Positions 1-8,835 are shown, numbered from the stretch's first letter. The stretch is 56,597 bases of DNA from an uncultured Hungatella sp. (GCA_910577935.1 CAJTOT010000013.1:1-56597); one strand, 5' to 3'. Program-made: numbers and translations. The notes: a model not told the origin generated them from the sequence alone.

Positions 1-408
1 GCCCTGCCAGAAGTACAGTGCGTAGCCGCAGCAGAAAATATCGCTTACGGAATACCCCCTGCACTCTCCGATCTGCTCGTCCTTGCGCTTATAGTCATCA
101 ACGCTCGGCGTTCCGTCCGTGTAAAGGTTAAAGGCAAGCCTTACCACCTTTACGCTGCCGCTGGTCTGCCAGCCCTGATGCAGACACTCTGTTTTGACGC
201 ATCCGGACTTCATATCGTAAATCTGGCTGAAATGATTCCTCGTGTCCTCAGAAATACCGAGAATGTAGATCAAAGCCTTGTGATAGCAGTCCTGATACCT
301 CGCCTGTTCCAGTTTCTCATAATAAAACTTCTCATGTTCCTCGTTTGCAAAAACCATGTGTGTGTTGTTGGCGCTCTGCGCCCCTGCTCTTAACGCTGTG
401 TTGTTCAT
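1..408 (-). CDS. DUF6075-like protein, 3' end cut by window edge
   Basis: An open frame of 136 codons runs from an ATG at 408 off the left edge. The start is set by GGAGGTAGAAAGG directly before the ATG. The protein begins MNNTALRAGA and continues with an acidic, aromatic segment (NEEHEKFYYEKL) and a Cys-rich stretch (ECRGYSVSDIFCCGYALYFW). It resembles DUF6075-type proteins, which I associate with integrative and conjugative elements of Clostridia; that family call is from memory and is not proven here. No enzymatic motif is visible. It lies next to repeats at the lysS 3' end, which fits cargo of an integrated element reaching beyond the window. Confidence 0.6.
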   Translation of the reverse strand, partial: MNNTALRAGAQSANNTHMVFANEEHEKFYYEKLEQARYQDCYHKALIYILGISEDTRNHFSQIYDMKSGCVKTECLHQGWQTSGSVKVVRLAFNLYTDGTPSVDDYKRKDEQIGECRGYSVSDIFCCGYALYFWQG

Positions 409-446
409 CCTTTCTACCTCCAATTTTATATTTTGACCATAACAAA

Positions 447-481
447 AGGACACTCCCAAATTCTCACTTGGAAAGTGTCCT
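447..481. repeat. Inverted repeat upstream of the DUF6075-like gene
   Basis: AGGACACT at 447-454 pairs with AGTGTCCT at 474-481. An inner CCAA (456-459) pairs with TTGG (468-471) around an 8-nt loop. There is no U-run on either side, so it could be an operator or a structured DNA site at the end of the element rather than a terminator. Confidence 0.6.
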
Positions 482-519
482 AAAGGTACATACCCTATAA
501 AATTGAATGCCGCAAAAAC

Positions 520-549
520 GTATTATTCAGTATTATCACGTATTATGCG
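520..549. repeat. Three tandem 10-bp repeats (GTATTATNNN)
   Basis: GTATTATTCA, GTATTATCAC and GTATTATGCG follow each other without gaps at 520-529, 530-539 and 540-549. One unit per helical turn is what protein-binding arrays look like. The position next to a likely attachment site suggests integrase or accessory-factor arm sites. Confidence 0.65.
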
Positions 550-578
550 TAGCAAATTTGTAGTAAATTTGTAGTAAA
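546..578. repeat. Three tandem 11-bp repeats, possible integrase arm sites
   Basis: TTTGTAGTAAA occurs twice in direct tandem (557-567 and 568-578). A diverged copy, TGCGTAGCAAA, lies just before at 546-556. The array sits 31 bp from the lysS stop codon. Short direct repeats of this kind flank attachment sites of tyrosine-integrase elements. The integrase gene itself is not in the window. Confidence 0.6.
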
Positions 579-589
579 TCGCAACTCAA

Positions 590-625
590 AATCGCTGAAA
601 CCCTTGATTTTACTGGTCTTTTCCA
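590..625. other. Putative attachment-site region at lysS 3' end
   Basis: The sequence around the lysS stop codon (610-612) is the natural boundary between the housekeeping block and the element-like DNA to its left. Integration at the 3' end of a conserved gene restores its last codons, and the lysS frame is intact here. The exact core cannot be defined without the other end of the element. Confidence 0.35.
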
Positions 626-2121
626 CCAAGCGTTTTCATCGTCGGGAACAACAAAACATCCCTTATAGCCGGCGAGTTTGTCAGCAGCATCACCAGTCTG
701 TCAATCCCATACCCGATGCCTCCCGTAGGCGGCATACCTATCTCCAGGGCATTCATGAAGTCCTCGTCTGTAGTATTGGCCTCCTCGTCCCCTGCTGCCA
801 GGGCAGCCTCCTGGGCCCTGAACCGCTCCCTCTGGTCGATGGGATCGTTCAGCTCCGAGTAAGCGTTGCACATCTCTCTTGCATAGATAAACAGCTCAAA
901 CCGCTCCACCAGCTCCGGCTTATCCGGCTTTCTCTTGGTCAGGGGCGATACCTCCACCGGGTGATCCATGATAAAAGTGGGCTGAATCAGATGCTCCTCC
1001 ACAAATTCCTCGAAGAACAGATTGATAATGTCCCCTCTGACATGGCGCGCCTCGTAGTGGACGCCCTTCTCGTCAGCCAGCTTTTTCGCCTCTTCGGTGG
1101 TCCTGATCTCCTCAAAATCAATCCCTGTGTACTTCTTGATGGCGTCAATCATGGTGAGGCGCTCAAAAGGCTTCCCAAGGTCGATCTCCACCTCTGCATA
1201 GGGGATCACCGTGGTGCCGCAGACCTCCTGGGCCACATGGCGGAACATGTTCTCCGTCAAATCCATCATGCCGTGATAGTCCGTGTAAGCCTGGTAGAGC
1301 TCCATCAGGGTAAACTCCGGGTTATGCCTTGCATCCAGCCCCTCGTTTCTGAACACGCGGCCGATCTCGTAGACTCTCTCCATCCCTCCCACAATCAGCC
1401 TTTTTAAATACAGCTCAAGAGAAATTCTCAGCTTCACGTCCTCGTCCAGGGCGTTGTAGTGGGTCTCAAAAGGCCTTGCCGCAGCGCCGCCGGCGTTGCT
1501 CACCAGCATGGGCGTCTCCACCTCCAGAAATCCCAGACCGTCCAGATACCGCCTGATGCTGCTGATGATCTTGGAGCGCATAACAAAAGTCTTTCTCACA
1601 TCTTCGCTCATGATCAGGTCCGTGTAGCGCTGACGGTATCTCATATCCGTGTTGGTCAGCCCGTGATACTTCTCCGGAAGAACCTGGAGGCTCTTGGACA
1701 GCAGAGTCACAGAAGTGGCATGGATGGATATCTCCCCCGTCTTTGTGGTAAATACCTCGCCCGTCAGGCCGATGATATCGCCGATATCCAGCTTCTTAAA
1801 TTCCTTGTAGGATTCCTCTCCGATGCTGTCTCTGGCCACATAGGACTGAATATTACCCTTTAAATCCTGGACATTGCAGAAAGAAGCCTTTCCCATAACA
1901 CGTTTGGACATCATACGTCCTGCTATAGATACTTCCTTTCCCTCCCACCGGGCATAATCCTCCTTCACGTCCACGCTGTGCACGGTCACATCATACTTTG
2001 TAATCTTGAAAGGATCTTTTCCCGCTTCCTGAAGCTGCGCCAGTTTCTCCCGGCGCACCTTAAGCAGCTGGTTTAAATCTTCCTGTGTCTGGGCCCGGCC
2101 CTGATTCTGCTGTTCTGCCAC
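610..2121 (-). CDS. lysS: Lysyl-tRNA synthetase, class II
   Basis: Charges tRNA-Lys with lysine in the cytoplasm. The 503-residue length is normal for bacterial LysRS. The N-terminal OB-fold anticodon-binding domain (about residues 55-170, including VSIAGRMMSKRVMGKASF) is followed by the class II catalytic core. That core carries motif 2 (RVYEIGRVFRNEGLDARHNP) and motif 3 near the end (GGIGYGIDRLVMLL). I chose the GTG at 2121, because AAAGGAG is correctly spaced from it and overlaps the GTG three codons upstream. It lies downstream of greA and probably shares the greA promoter. The last codons adjoin a probable element attachment site. Confidence 0.96.
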   Translation of the reverse strand: MAEQQNQGRAQTQEDLNQLLKVRREKLAQLQEAGKDPFKITKYDVTVHSVDVKEDYARWEGKEVSIAGRMMSKRVMGKASFCNVQDLKGNIQSYVARDSIGEESYKEFKKLDIGDIIGLTGEVFTTKTGEISIHATSVTLLSKSLQVLPEKYHGLTNTDMRYRQRYTDLIMSEDVRKTFVMRSKIISSIRRYLDGLGFLEVETPMLVSNAGGAAARPFETHYNALDEDVKLRISLELYLKRLIVGGMERVYEIGRVFRNEGLDARHNPEFTLMELYQAYTDYHGMMDLTENMFRHVAQEVCGTTVIPYAEVEIDLGKPFERLTMIDAIKKYTGIDFEEIRTTEEAKKLADEKGVHYEARHVRGDIINLFFEEFVEEHLIQPTFIMDHPVEVSPLTKRKPDKPELVERFELFIYAREMCNAYSELNDPIDQRERFRAQEAALAAGDEEANTTDEDFMNALEIGMPPTGGIGYGIDRLVMLLTNSPAIRDVLLFPTMKTLGGKDQ

Positions 2122-2150
2122 TTCTTCCACTCCTTTGTCTGTTAATCTCG

Positions 2151-2178
2151 GCAGCAGTCCATGCCTGCGGGCTGCTGC
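2151..2178 (-). other. Intercistronic hairpin between greA and lysS
   Basis: GCAGCAG at 2151-2157 pairs with CTGCTGC at 2172-2178. No U-run follows in the transcribed direction, so it more likely affects mRNA stability or translation than termination. Confidence 0.4.
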
Positions 2179-2193
2179 TGTCCCTGCGCTTTA

Positions 2194-2676
2194 TTATGAC
2201 ACTCTCTGAATCTCCAGAATCTTGTACTGGATCACTCCCACCTGAGTCTCCACATCCACCACGTCTCCCACTTTCTTTCCCAGCAGCGCCTGGCCCACAG
2301 GGGATTCGTTGGAAATCTTGTTCTGGAGGCTGTTGGCCTCGGTGGAACCCACGATCCTAAATTCCATCTCTTCTTCCTCGTCGATCTCATACACCTTCAC
2401 TTTACAGCCGATGTTGATCTTCTCCAGGTCGATCTCCTCTTCCACGACCACTTCCGCGTTCTTTAAGAGTTTCTCCAGCTCTTCGATGCGCAGCTCAATA
2501 TCTCTCTGCTCATCCTTGGCCGCGTCGTACTCTGCATTCTCCGACAAGTCCCCCTGCTCTCTGGCTTCCTTGATCTTCTGGGCCACTTCTTTTCTCTTTA
2601 CCACCTTCAGATTGTGAAGCTCATCTTCATATTGTTTTAATCCCGCATATGTCAAGATATTTTTTTTCTCTGCCAT
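2194..2676 (-). CDS. greA: Transcription elongation factor GreA
   Basis: Rescues backtracked RNA polymerase by stimulating cleavage of the transcript 3' end. The protein has 160 residues, the usual length. The N-terminal antiparallel coiled coil (about residues 5-75, with EAREQGDLSENAEYDAAKDE, whose acidic tip acts in the polymerase channel) precedes the C-terminal FKBP-like domain ending in VGVIQYKILEIQRV. The start is the ATG at 2676, with GGGAGG upstream; an in-frame GTG seven codons earlier overlaps that ribosome binding site and is rejected. It is first in a greA-lysS unit driven by a perfect consensus promoter at 2723-2751. Confidence 0.96.
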   Translation of the reverse strand: MAEKKNILTYAGLKQYEDELHNLKVVKRKEVAQKIKEAREQGDLSENAEYDAAKDEQRDIELRIEELEKLLKNAEVVVEEEIDLEKINIGCKVKVYEIDEEEEMEFRIVGSTEANSLQNKISNESPVGQALLGKKVGDVVDVETQVGVIQYKILEIQRVS

Positions 2677-2722
2677 AATCCACTTACCTCCCAACACTTC
2701 TTTCCATAATGACGTTCAACGT

Positions 2723-2751
2723 ATTATATCCCAAACCTTACTCATTGTCAA
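2723..2751 (-). promoter_or_regulatory. Perfect sigma-A-type promoter for greA-lysS
   Basis: Read on the minus strand, TTGACA and TATAAT are separated by exactly 17 bp. The -10 lies about 46 nt before the greA ATG, and the -35 begins just after the dusB stop codon. This marks greA-lysS as a unit separate from dusB. Confidence 0.9.
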
Positions 2752-2759
2752 GAACCGGC

Positions 2760-3743
2760 TCATGACTCATCAGCGGATTGATCCGTCATATCGCAAACGA
2801 CCGCATAAAATTCCTCGTATGTCTCTGCCTGATTAATCCTGCTCCGCAGGGCTGACGAGCGGGGAAGCCCTGCCGTGTACCACGCCACATGCTTGCGCAT
2901 CTCAAACAGGCCTGCATGGGAGCCCTTATAGGATATCTGAAGCTCTATATGGCGCAGAATCATCCTTTTAATCTCCTCTATGGACGGAGGAGGCAGAACC
3001 ACGCCTGTCTCCAGAAAGTGAAGGCTTCTGGAAAAAATCCACGGATTCCCCTTGGCTCCCCTGGCGATCATGACTCCGTCGCATCCCGTCTCCTCCATCA
3101 TCCTCGCCCCGTCTTCCGGAGCGAAAATATCACCGTTTCCGATGACCGGAATCTTCACCGCCTCTTTCACCCGGCGGATAATGTCCCAGTCCGCCCTGCC
3201 GGAGTAGAACTGCTCCCTGGTCCGGCCGTGAACCGCCACTGCCGCGGCCCCGCAGCCCTCCGCAATCCTGGCAATCTCCACCGCGTTGACGCTGGAATCG
3301 TCAAATCCCTTGCGTATCTTGATGGTCAACGGCTTCTTCATCTGCCTCGCCATGGCTGTCACAATCTGAGCTGCCAGCTTGGGATTCTTCATCAGAGCCG
3401 AGCCTTCCCCGTTGTTCACCACTTTTGGAACCGGGCACCCCATATTGACATCGATCCAGGCGTAAGGGCCGTCCTCCACCTGGGCGGCAATCCGGCCCAG
3501 TATCTCCGGGTCCGACCCGAAAAGCTGCAGAACCGCCGGTCCCTCCTGAGGGTGAATCTCCATGAGGGACCTGGTGTTCCTGTTTTTATATAGTATAGCC
3601 TTGGCGCTCACCATCTCCGTGTACGCCAGCCCGCATCCCTCCTCCCGGCACAGCAGCCTGAAAGGCTGGTCGGTCACCCCGGCCATAGGCGCCAGGATCA
3701 GCGGATTTTCCAACTCCACATTTCCTATCTTCAGCCTCTTCAA
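2760..3743 (-). CDS. dusB: tRNA-dihydrouridine synthase
   Basis: Flavin-dependent reduction of uridine to dihydrouridine in the tRNA D-loop. The 327-residue TIM barrel opens with LILAPMAGVTDQPFR. The catalytic cysteine is Cys103 in DVNMGCPVPKVV, and the phosphate-binding region includes VIGNGDI and GVMIARGAKGNPWIF. The start overlaps the stop of the upstream 108-residue gene by four bases, so the two are translationally coupled. It could be assigned to another Dus subgroup, but DusB is the usual member in Firmicutes. Confidence 0.93.
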   Translation of the reverse strand: MKRLKIGNVELENPLILAPMAGVTDQPFRLLCREEGCGLAYTEMVSAKAILYKNRNTRSLMEIHPQEGPAVLQLFGSDPEILGRIAAQVEDGPYAWIDVNMGCPVPKVVNNGEGSALMKNPKLAAQIVTAMARQMKKPLTIKIRKGFDDSSVNAVEIARIAEGCGAAAVAVHGRTREQFYSGRADWDIIRRVKEAVKIPVIGNGDIFAPEDGARMMEETGCDGVMIARGAKGNPWIFSRSLHFLETGVVLPPPSIEEIKRMILRHIELQISYKGSHAGLFEMRKHVAWYTAGLPRSSALRSRINQAETYEEFYAVVCDMTDQSADES

Positions 3744-4066
3744 ATCTTCTCCCCCAGAAAAAACACCCGGTAATACAGTTCCAGCGACTCCAGAAGCTCT
3801 CTCTTCTCCGTCTGATACTGCTTGATCTTCAAGGCGCTTCCTATCTCGTCGAACAGATAGTCCCCGTCAGCCGCCGTCACCCTGAATTCCAGGTTTCCAT
3901 CCTCATCGAATTCCATAGTCAAAATGCCGCCCACATCTTCTGTATACAGGACGCACATGATCTGAAGCTCCTGCCTGACGCTCTCCGGGAGAGCCGAAAA
4001 CTGCCGGTTAAAATAGTACTTTTCTTCATAAGAACTGGCTCCGCAGAGCACTGTTTTTTCCTTCAT
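3740..4066 (-). CDS. Small acidic protein, DUF6145-like
   Basis: 108 residues with a mixed alpha/beta pattern (LTMEFDEDGNLEFRVTAADG) and a C-terminal amphipathic helix (EKRELLESLELYYRVFF). There is no signal peptide, membrane segment or catalytic motif. I think it matches the Lachnospiraceae family DUF6145 commonly found beside dusB, but that is recalled and not tested. Its stop overlaps the dusB start, so a role tied to dusB expression or tRNA modification is possible. Function unknown. Confidence 0.75.
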   Translation of the reverse strand: MKEKTVLCGASSYEEKYYFNRQFSALPESVRQELQIMCVLYTEDVGGILTMEFDEDGNLEFRVTAADGDYLFDEIGSALKIKQYQTEKRELLESLELYYRVFFLGEKI

Positions 4067-4120
4067 CTCAAATTTTTTTCCTTTATCTCAAATCTCCCAT
4101 CCTATGGCCCGGCATACATA

Positions 4121-4152
4121 CCAACAAAAGAACGCGTCACCGGCGCGTTCTT
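4121..4152 (-). terminator. Rho-independent terminator after pfkA
   Basis: On the minus strand, AAGAACGCG and CGCGTTCTT (plus-strand arms 4128-4136 and 4144-4152) form a 9-bp stem with a 7-nt loop, followed by TTGTTGG. It ends pfkA transcription before the DUF6145-like/dusB pair. Confidence 0.8.
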
Positions 4153-4195
4153 CTGTACAGAAACTGTCTGTCATCTGCAGTCGTCTCTATTGTCT

Positions 4196-5170
4196 CTATC
4201 TGGTCAGCAGCTTGCTGATCTCATACTGGTCGGCGGGAATGTCCTTGGTCATGGAAAGGGCTTCCTGAATGTCGAAGTCCACGTAATCTCCGTGCTTGTA
4301 ACCGATCACCCGGTTGCTCTTCCCCTCGGCAAGCAGCTGTACAGCCTTGGAGCCCATGATGGACGCGTAGACACGGTCCTTGCAGGTAGGCGTGCCGCCC
4401 CTCTGCATGTGGCCGAGAATCGTGGCCCTCGTCTCAATGCCCGTAGCCGCCTCGATCCTGCGGGCCATGGACGAGGAATGTCCGATGCCCTCGGCATTGA
4501 TGATGATGTAGTGCTTCTTTCCCCTCTTCCTGTTCTCAATGATCCGGTCGATGAGCTGCTGCTCGTTGCCGTCGTAGTTCTCCGGAAGAAGGATATCCTC
4601 CGCGCCGTTGGCGATGCCGCACCACAGGGCGATGTACCCGGCATGCCTTCCCATTACCTCGATGATGCTGCACCGCTCATGGGAAGTGGAAGTGTCGCGG
4701 ACCTTGTCGATGGCCTCCATGGCAGTGTTGACCGCCGTGTCAAACCCGATGGTGTAATCCGTGCAGGCGATGTCCAGATCGATGGTTCCCGGAACGCCTA
4801 TGGTGTTGACTCCCAGGGCGGAGAGCTTCCCTGCCCCCCGGAAGGAGCCGTCGCCTCCGATGATCACCATGCCGTCTATGCCGTGCTTCTTGCATATGTC
4901 CGCGCCCTGCTTCTGGCCTTCGGCAGTGGTAAACTCCATACATCTGGCTGTGTACAGAATGGTTCCGCCTCTGTTGACGATATCGGACACGGAAGTAGAG
5001 TTCATATCCACGATCTCTTCCTGTAAAAGCCCGGCATACCCTCTCATAATGCCTTTCACGTTCAAGCCCTTTGCCACAGCCGTGCGCACCACGGATCTGA
5101 TCGCCGCGTTCATGCCCGGCGCGTCGCCGCCGCTGGTTAATACACCAATTGTCTTAACTGTCTTCGCCAT
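4196..5170 (-). CDS. pfkA: ATP-dependent 6-phosphofructokinase
   Basis: Phosphorylates fructose 6-phosphate to fructose 1,6-bisphosphate, the committed glycolytic step. It has 324 residues, a normal length. The ATP site is GVLTSGGDAPGMNAAIR at the N-terminus. The glycine in GGDGS (residues 105-109) indicates ATP rather than pyrophosphate use. The catalytic loop reads GTIDLD (128-133), with the two essential aspartates kept and the usual intervening Asn replaced by Leu. GGAGG lies 7 nt before the ATG. It is followed by its own terminator; the promoter is unclear, with only a weak TTGGCA about 18 bp from TTACAA. Confidence 0.96.
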   Translation of the reverse strand: MAKTVKTIGVLTSGGDAPGMNAAIRSVVRTAVAKGLNVKGIMRGYAGLLQEEIVDMNSTSVSDIVNRGGTILYTARCMEFTTAEGQKQGADICKKHGIDGMVIIGGDGSFRGAGKLSALGVNTIGVPGTIDLDIACTDYTIGFDTAVNTAMEAIDKVRDTSTSHERCSIIEVMGRHAGYIALWCGIANGAEDILLPENYDGNEQQLIDRIIENRKRGKKHYIIINAEGIGHSSSMARRIEAATGIETRATILGHMQRGGTPTCKDRVYASIMGSKAVQLLAEGKSNRVIGYKHGDYVDFDIQEALSMTKDIPADQYEISKLLTR

Positions 5171-5268
5171 CTTTTAACCTCCTGAATTGTAAGAGTAAAA
5201 ATCTCGGTCCTGCCAAGCAGGATAAGAATGGAGCCCCCTCGTACTAGGCTTATTCTAATTCATTTTTC

Positions 5269-8200
5269 TCAGAGTTTCAAGCCTTTTTCTACCACTCTGA
5301 CATTTTTTTCACCAAGAATATATATAAGTTTTTCCAAAAGCGGTCCCCTGCTGTTCACATTCCAGTTGGCAGGCAGAACCTTTTTCGCCCGCTCTTTGGA
5401 CAGCCAGATAATCACCTGGTCAGAGCCTTCTGATGTCTTCAGACACTCCATCATCCTGTCCGAGGACCTGTCATACTCTTCCTTGTCGGAAAACTGCAGC
5501 CACAGCTGTCTGGGAACCTTGTCAAAGGGTACTACCTTCTCGCATATCAGCTTTCCCACCGGGTCGTCTCCCACAGAGACTCTTCCCGACACAAAGACCT
5601 TCGCCTCCTCCGTCAGAGCCTCCCGGTTCTTCTCATAATCCCTGGGAAATATCAGCACCTCCACGGAACCCACCAGGTCCTCCACGGTGATAAACGCCAT
5701 CATCTGGTTGGTCTTGGTAATCTTTGTCACCTTTCCCGTGATCATCCCGCCGATGACGGCTTTGGAGTTGTCCTCCAGCCTGGCCTTCTCCGTCTCCTCA
5801 TCCACCACAAAATCCGTGGAGACGGCAGTGATGCAGGACCGCCACAGAGACTCGTGCTCCTCCATGGGATGGCCGCTGATATAGATGCCCAGGGTCTCCT
5901 TCTCGAAGGCGAGCAGTTCTTCTTTCTTAAACTCCTCCACATCGGGAAATGTAACCTGAAAGTTCTTCTTCTCATCTTCCGCCACAAAGTCGAACAGAGA
6001 CAGCTGCCCTTCCATGGCGTTCTTCTTCTTGTTCTTCTGGTCCAGCATCTCAGGCGCCACCATCACCTTCTGACGGCGGCTGCCCGGAAGAGAATCCAGA
6101 GCCCCTGACTTGATAAAATTCTCCAGGGTCCTCTTGTTGACCTCCTTGTTGCTCATTCGCTCCACAAACTCGTCCATGGTGCGGAAGGGGCCTGACGCCT
6201 CCCTCTCCGCCACGATGGCATCCACCACGCTTCTCCCCACGCTCTTGATGGCCGACAGCCCATAGCGGATACTGTCCCCTGACACGGAAAACCCGCTCTC
6301 CCCCTCATTGATATCCGGAGGAAGAATCTTGATCCCCATCTGACGGCAGCTGAGTATATACTCGGAAGTCTTGGTGCTGCTGTCCATAACCGAGGTCATG
6401 AGAGCCGCCATAAATTCTCTGGGGTAATAGTATTTTAGATAGGCGGTCTGGTAGGCAACCACCGCGTAGCAGGCGGCGTGGGACTTGTTAAAGGCGTAGC
6501 TGGCAAAATCCGTCATCTCGTCAAAAATATGGTTGGCCGTCTTCTCGTCGATGCCGCTTCGGACGCAGCCTCTGACTCCCTCCTCGTCGTTGCCGTAGAC
6601 GAAATTCTGTCTCTCCTTCTCCATCACCGATGCCTTTTTCTTGGACATGGCGCGCCGCACAAGGTCGCTCCGGCCCAAGGTGTACCCTGCCAGATCCCGC
6701 ACGATCTGCATGACCTGCTCCTGATACACGATGCATCCGTAGGTGGAATCCAGAATAGGCTCCAGCTGGGGACAATCGTAGGTGACGGAATTCTGATTGT
6801 TCTTTCCCTTGAGATACTTGGGAATAAAATCCATGGGGCCGGGGCGGTACAGGGATATGCCGGCGATGATGTCCTCCAGGTTCTGGGGCTTTAATTCCTT
6901 CATGAAAGCTTTCATGCCGCTGCTCTCCAGCTGGAAGACGCCGTCGTCCTTTCCCGTGCCGATGGACTCCAGCACCTGTCTGTCATTATAATCAATCTTG
7001 TCAATATCAATACTGACTCCCTGGTTCTTTTCCACCTGCCTCACCGCGTTCTGGATCACGGTCAGAGTCCTGAGCCCCAGGAAATCCATTTTCAAGAGCC
7101 CCAACTCCTCCAGAGTGGTCATGGTAAACTGGGTGGTGATAGTGCCGTCCTGAGCCTTGGAGAGGGGCACATAGTTGTCCACCGCCGTCCGGCTGATCAC
7201 CACCCCTGCGGCGTGCATGGAGGTATGCCGGGGCAGTCCCTCCAGACGCATGGACATGTCGATCAGATATTTCACTTGGGAGTCCTCATTGTATGCGTTT
7301 CTCAGGTCGGGGCTGGCCTTCAGCGCCTTCTCCAGGGTCATGCCTAAGTCTCCCGGAATCATCTTTGCTATGGCGTCACACCTGGCATAGGGCATGTCCA
7401 GGGCCCTCCCCACGTCCCGCACCACGCCCTTGGCCGCCATCGTACCGAAGGTGACGATCTGAACCACCTGGTCTTTGCCGTATTTCTCCACCACATAGTC
7501 GATGACCTCCTGGCGCCGCTCATAGCAGAAGTCGATGTCGATATCCGGCATGGACACTCTCTCCGGGTTCAGAAATCGCTCAAACAGCAGATTATAGCGG
7601 ACAGGGTCTATGTTGGTGATCTCCAGACAGTAGGACACGATGCTGCCGGCCGCCGAGCCCCGCCCCGGCCCCACCATAATGTCATGGGATCTGGCAAAAT
7701 GTATGAAATCCCACACGATGAGGAAATAGTCCACATACCCCATGGTGTGGATCACGTCCAGCTCATATTCCAGGCGCTTTCTCAAAGTCCCGTCGTCCTC
7801 GGGATACCGGCGCTTCATCCCCTCGTCGCACAGTTTATTTAAGTACTGCCAGGAGTCATATCCATCGGGCACGTCAAACCGGGGCAGCTTGGTGACCCCG
7901 AACTCGATCTCCACATTGCATCTGTCGGCTATTTTGTGGGTGTTGTCCAGTGCCTCCTGGGCATAGGGGAACAGCGCCCGCATCTCCTCCTCGGACTTAC
8001 AGTAATACTGGCCGCCCTCGTACCGCATGCGGTTCTGGTCCGTGACCTTCTTGTTGGTCTGGATACACAGGAGAATGTCGTGGGGAGCCGCGTCGTCTGC
8101 GTAGGTATAGTGGATATCGTTTGTGGCCACCAGGGGGATGTCCAGCTCCCTGCTCAACCGCAGCAGGGCCTGGTTCACCGTCTTCTGCGCCGGAATCCCA

Positions 8201-8733
8201 TGATCCTGCAGTTCCAGGTAATAGTTGCCTTTTCCGAAAATGGACTGATACCTAAGAGCCGCCTCCCGCCCCTGCTGGTACTGTCCTCTCTCCAGATATT
8301 TCTGTACCTCCCCGGCCAGGCAGGCGGAAAGGCAGATGATGCCCTCGTGATATGTCTCAAGCACCTCATAGTCGACCCGGGGCTTATAGTAAAAGCCGTC
8401 CACATATCCTCTGGACACGATCTTCATCAAATTTCCATAGCCGGTATTGTTCTCCGCCAGCAGCACCAGATGGTAGTACCTGTCCTCTCCGCTGACGGTC
8501 TCCCTGTCAAATCTGGAGCCGGGGGCCACATAGACCTCACAGCCCAGAATCGGTTTGATCCCCGCCTCCCTGGCCGCCCGGTAAAAATCGATGACCCCGT
8601 ACATGGCCCCGTGGTCTGTTATGGCCATGCTGTCCATTCCCAGCTCCTTCGCCCTTGCCGTCAGCTCCCTGATCTTGCCGGAGCCGTCTAACAGGCTGTA
8701 CTCCGTGTGGACATGCAGATGTGTAAATGCCAT
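5269..8733 (-). CDS. dnaE: DNA polymerase III alpha subunit (DnaE)
   Basis: Replicative polymerase subunit of 1154 residues. It starts with the PHP domain (FTHLHVHTEYSLLDGSGKI). The C-family catalytic core has GPGRGSAAGS (355-364) and the acidic PDIDIDF (396-402). Next come the thumb and fingers, a tandem helix-hairpin-helix region, and an OB-fold near the C-terminus (GKVTKITKTNQMMAFITVED). There is no proofreading exonuclease insertion, which distinguishes it from PolC. AAAGGAG precedes the ATG. A terminator at 8836-8897 isolates it from the upstream HPr/whiA run, and a probable extended -10 promoter lies at 8770-8775. Confidence 0.96.
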   Translation of the reverse strand: MAFTHLHVHTEYSLLDGSGKIRELTARAKELGMDSMAITDHGAMYGVIDFYRAAREAGIKPILGCEVYVAPGSRFDRETVSGEDRYYHLVLLAENNTGYGNLMKIVSRGYVDGFYYKPRVDYEVLETYHEGIICLSACLAGEVQKYLERGQYQQGREAALRYQSIFGKGNYYLELQDHGIPAQKTVNQALLRLSRELDIPLVATNDIHYTYADDAAPHDILLCIQTNKKVTDQNRMRYEGGQYYCKSEEEMRALFPYAQEALDNTHKIADRCNVEIEFGVTKLPRFDVPDGYDSWQYLNKLCDEGMKRRYPEDDGTLRKRLEYELDVIHTMGYVDYFLIVWDFIHFARSHDIMVGPGRGSAAGSIVSYCLEITNIDPVRYNLLFERFLNPERVSMPDIDIDFCYERRQEVIDYVVEKYGKDQVVQIVTFGTMAAKGVVRDVGRALDMPYARCDAIAKMIPGDLGMTLEKALKASPDLRNAYNEDSQVKYLIDMSMRLEGLPRHTSMHAAGVVISRTAVDNYVPLSKAQDGTITTQFTMTTLEELGLLKMDFLGLRTLTVIQNAVRQVEKNQGVSIDIDKIDYNDRQVLESIGTGKDDGVFQLESSGMKAFMKELKPQNLEDIIAGISLYRPGPMDFIPKYLKGKNNQNSVTYDCPQLEPILDSTYGCIVYQEQVMQIVRDLAGYTLGRSDLVRRAMSKKKASVMEKERQNFVYGNDEEGVRGCVRSGIDEKTANHIFDEMTDFASYAFNKSHAACYAVVAYQTAYLKYYYPREFMAALMTSVMDSSTKTSEYILSCRQMGIKILPPDINEGESGFSVSGDSIRYGLSAIKSVGRSVVDAIVAEREASGPFRTMDEFVERMSNKEVNKRTLENFIKSGALDSLPGSRRQKVMVAPEMLDQKNKKKNAMEGQLSLFDFVAEDEKKNFQVTFPDVEEFKKEELLAFEKETLGIYISGHPMEEHESLWRSCITAVSTDFVVDEETEKARLEDNSKAVIGGMITGKVTKITKTNQMMAFITVEDLVGSVEVLIFPRDYEKNREALTEEAKVFVSGRVSVGDDPVGKLICEKVVPFDKVPRQLWLQFSDKEEYDRSSDRMMECLKTSEGSDQVIIWLSKERAKKVLPANWNVNSRGPLLEKLIYILGEKNVRVVEKGLKL

Positions 8734-8769
8734 TGATCTCTCCTTTGCCCTTTCTACTGTTATTACAAC

Positions 8770-8800
8770 AGTATATCACATTTTCCAGAGAAAACCACTG
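8770..8800 (-). promoter_or_regulatory. Probable extended -10 promoter for dnaE
   Basis: On the minus strand, TGATATACT combines TATACT (plus 8770-8775) with an upstream TG. The -35 region is a poor match (GTGGTT). The position, about 37 nt before the dnaE start and downstream of a terminator, fits a promoter. Confidence 0.5.
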
Positions 8801-8835
8801 GTTTTTCCGCGCTTTCCCGCCAGCGGCAGCTATAT

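Noticed and set aside
178..393. 71-codon plus-strand open frame at the left edge
   Set aside because: It is the shadow of the minus-strand DUF6075-like gene, which has a strong ribosome binding site.
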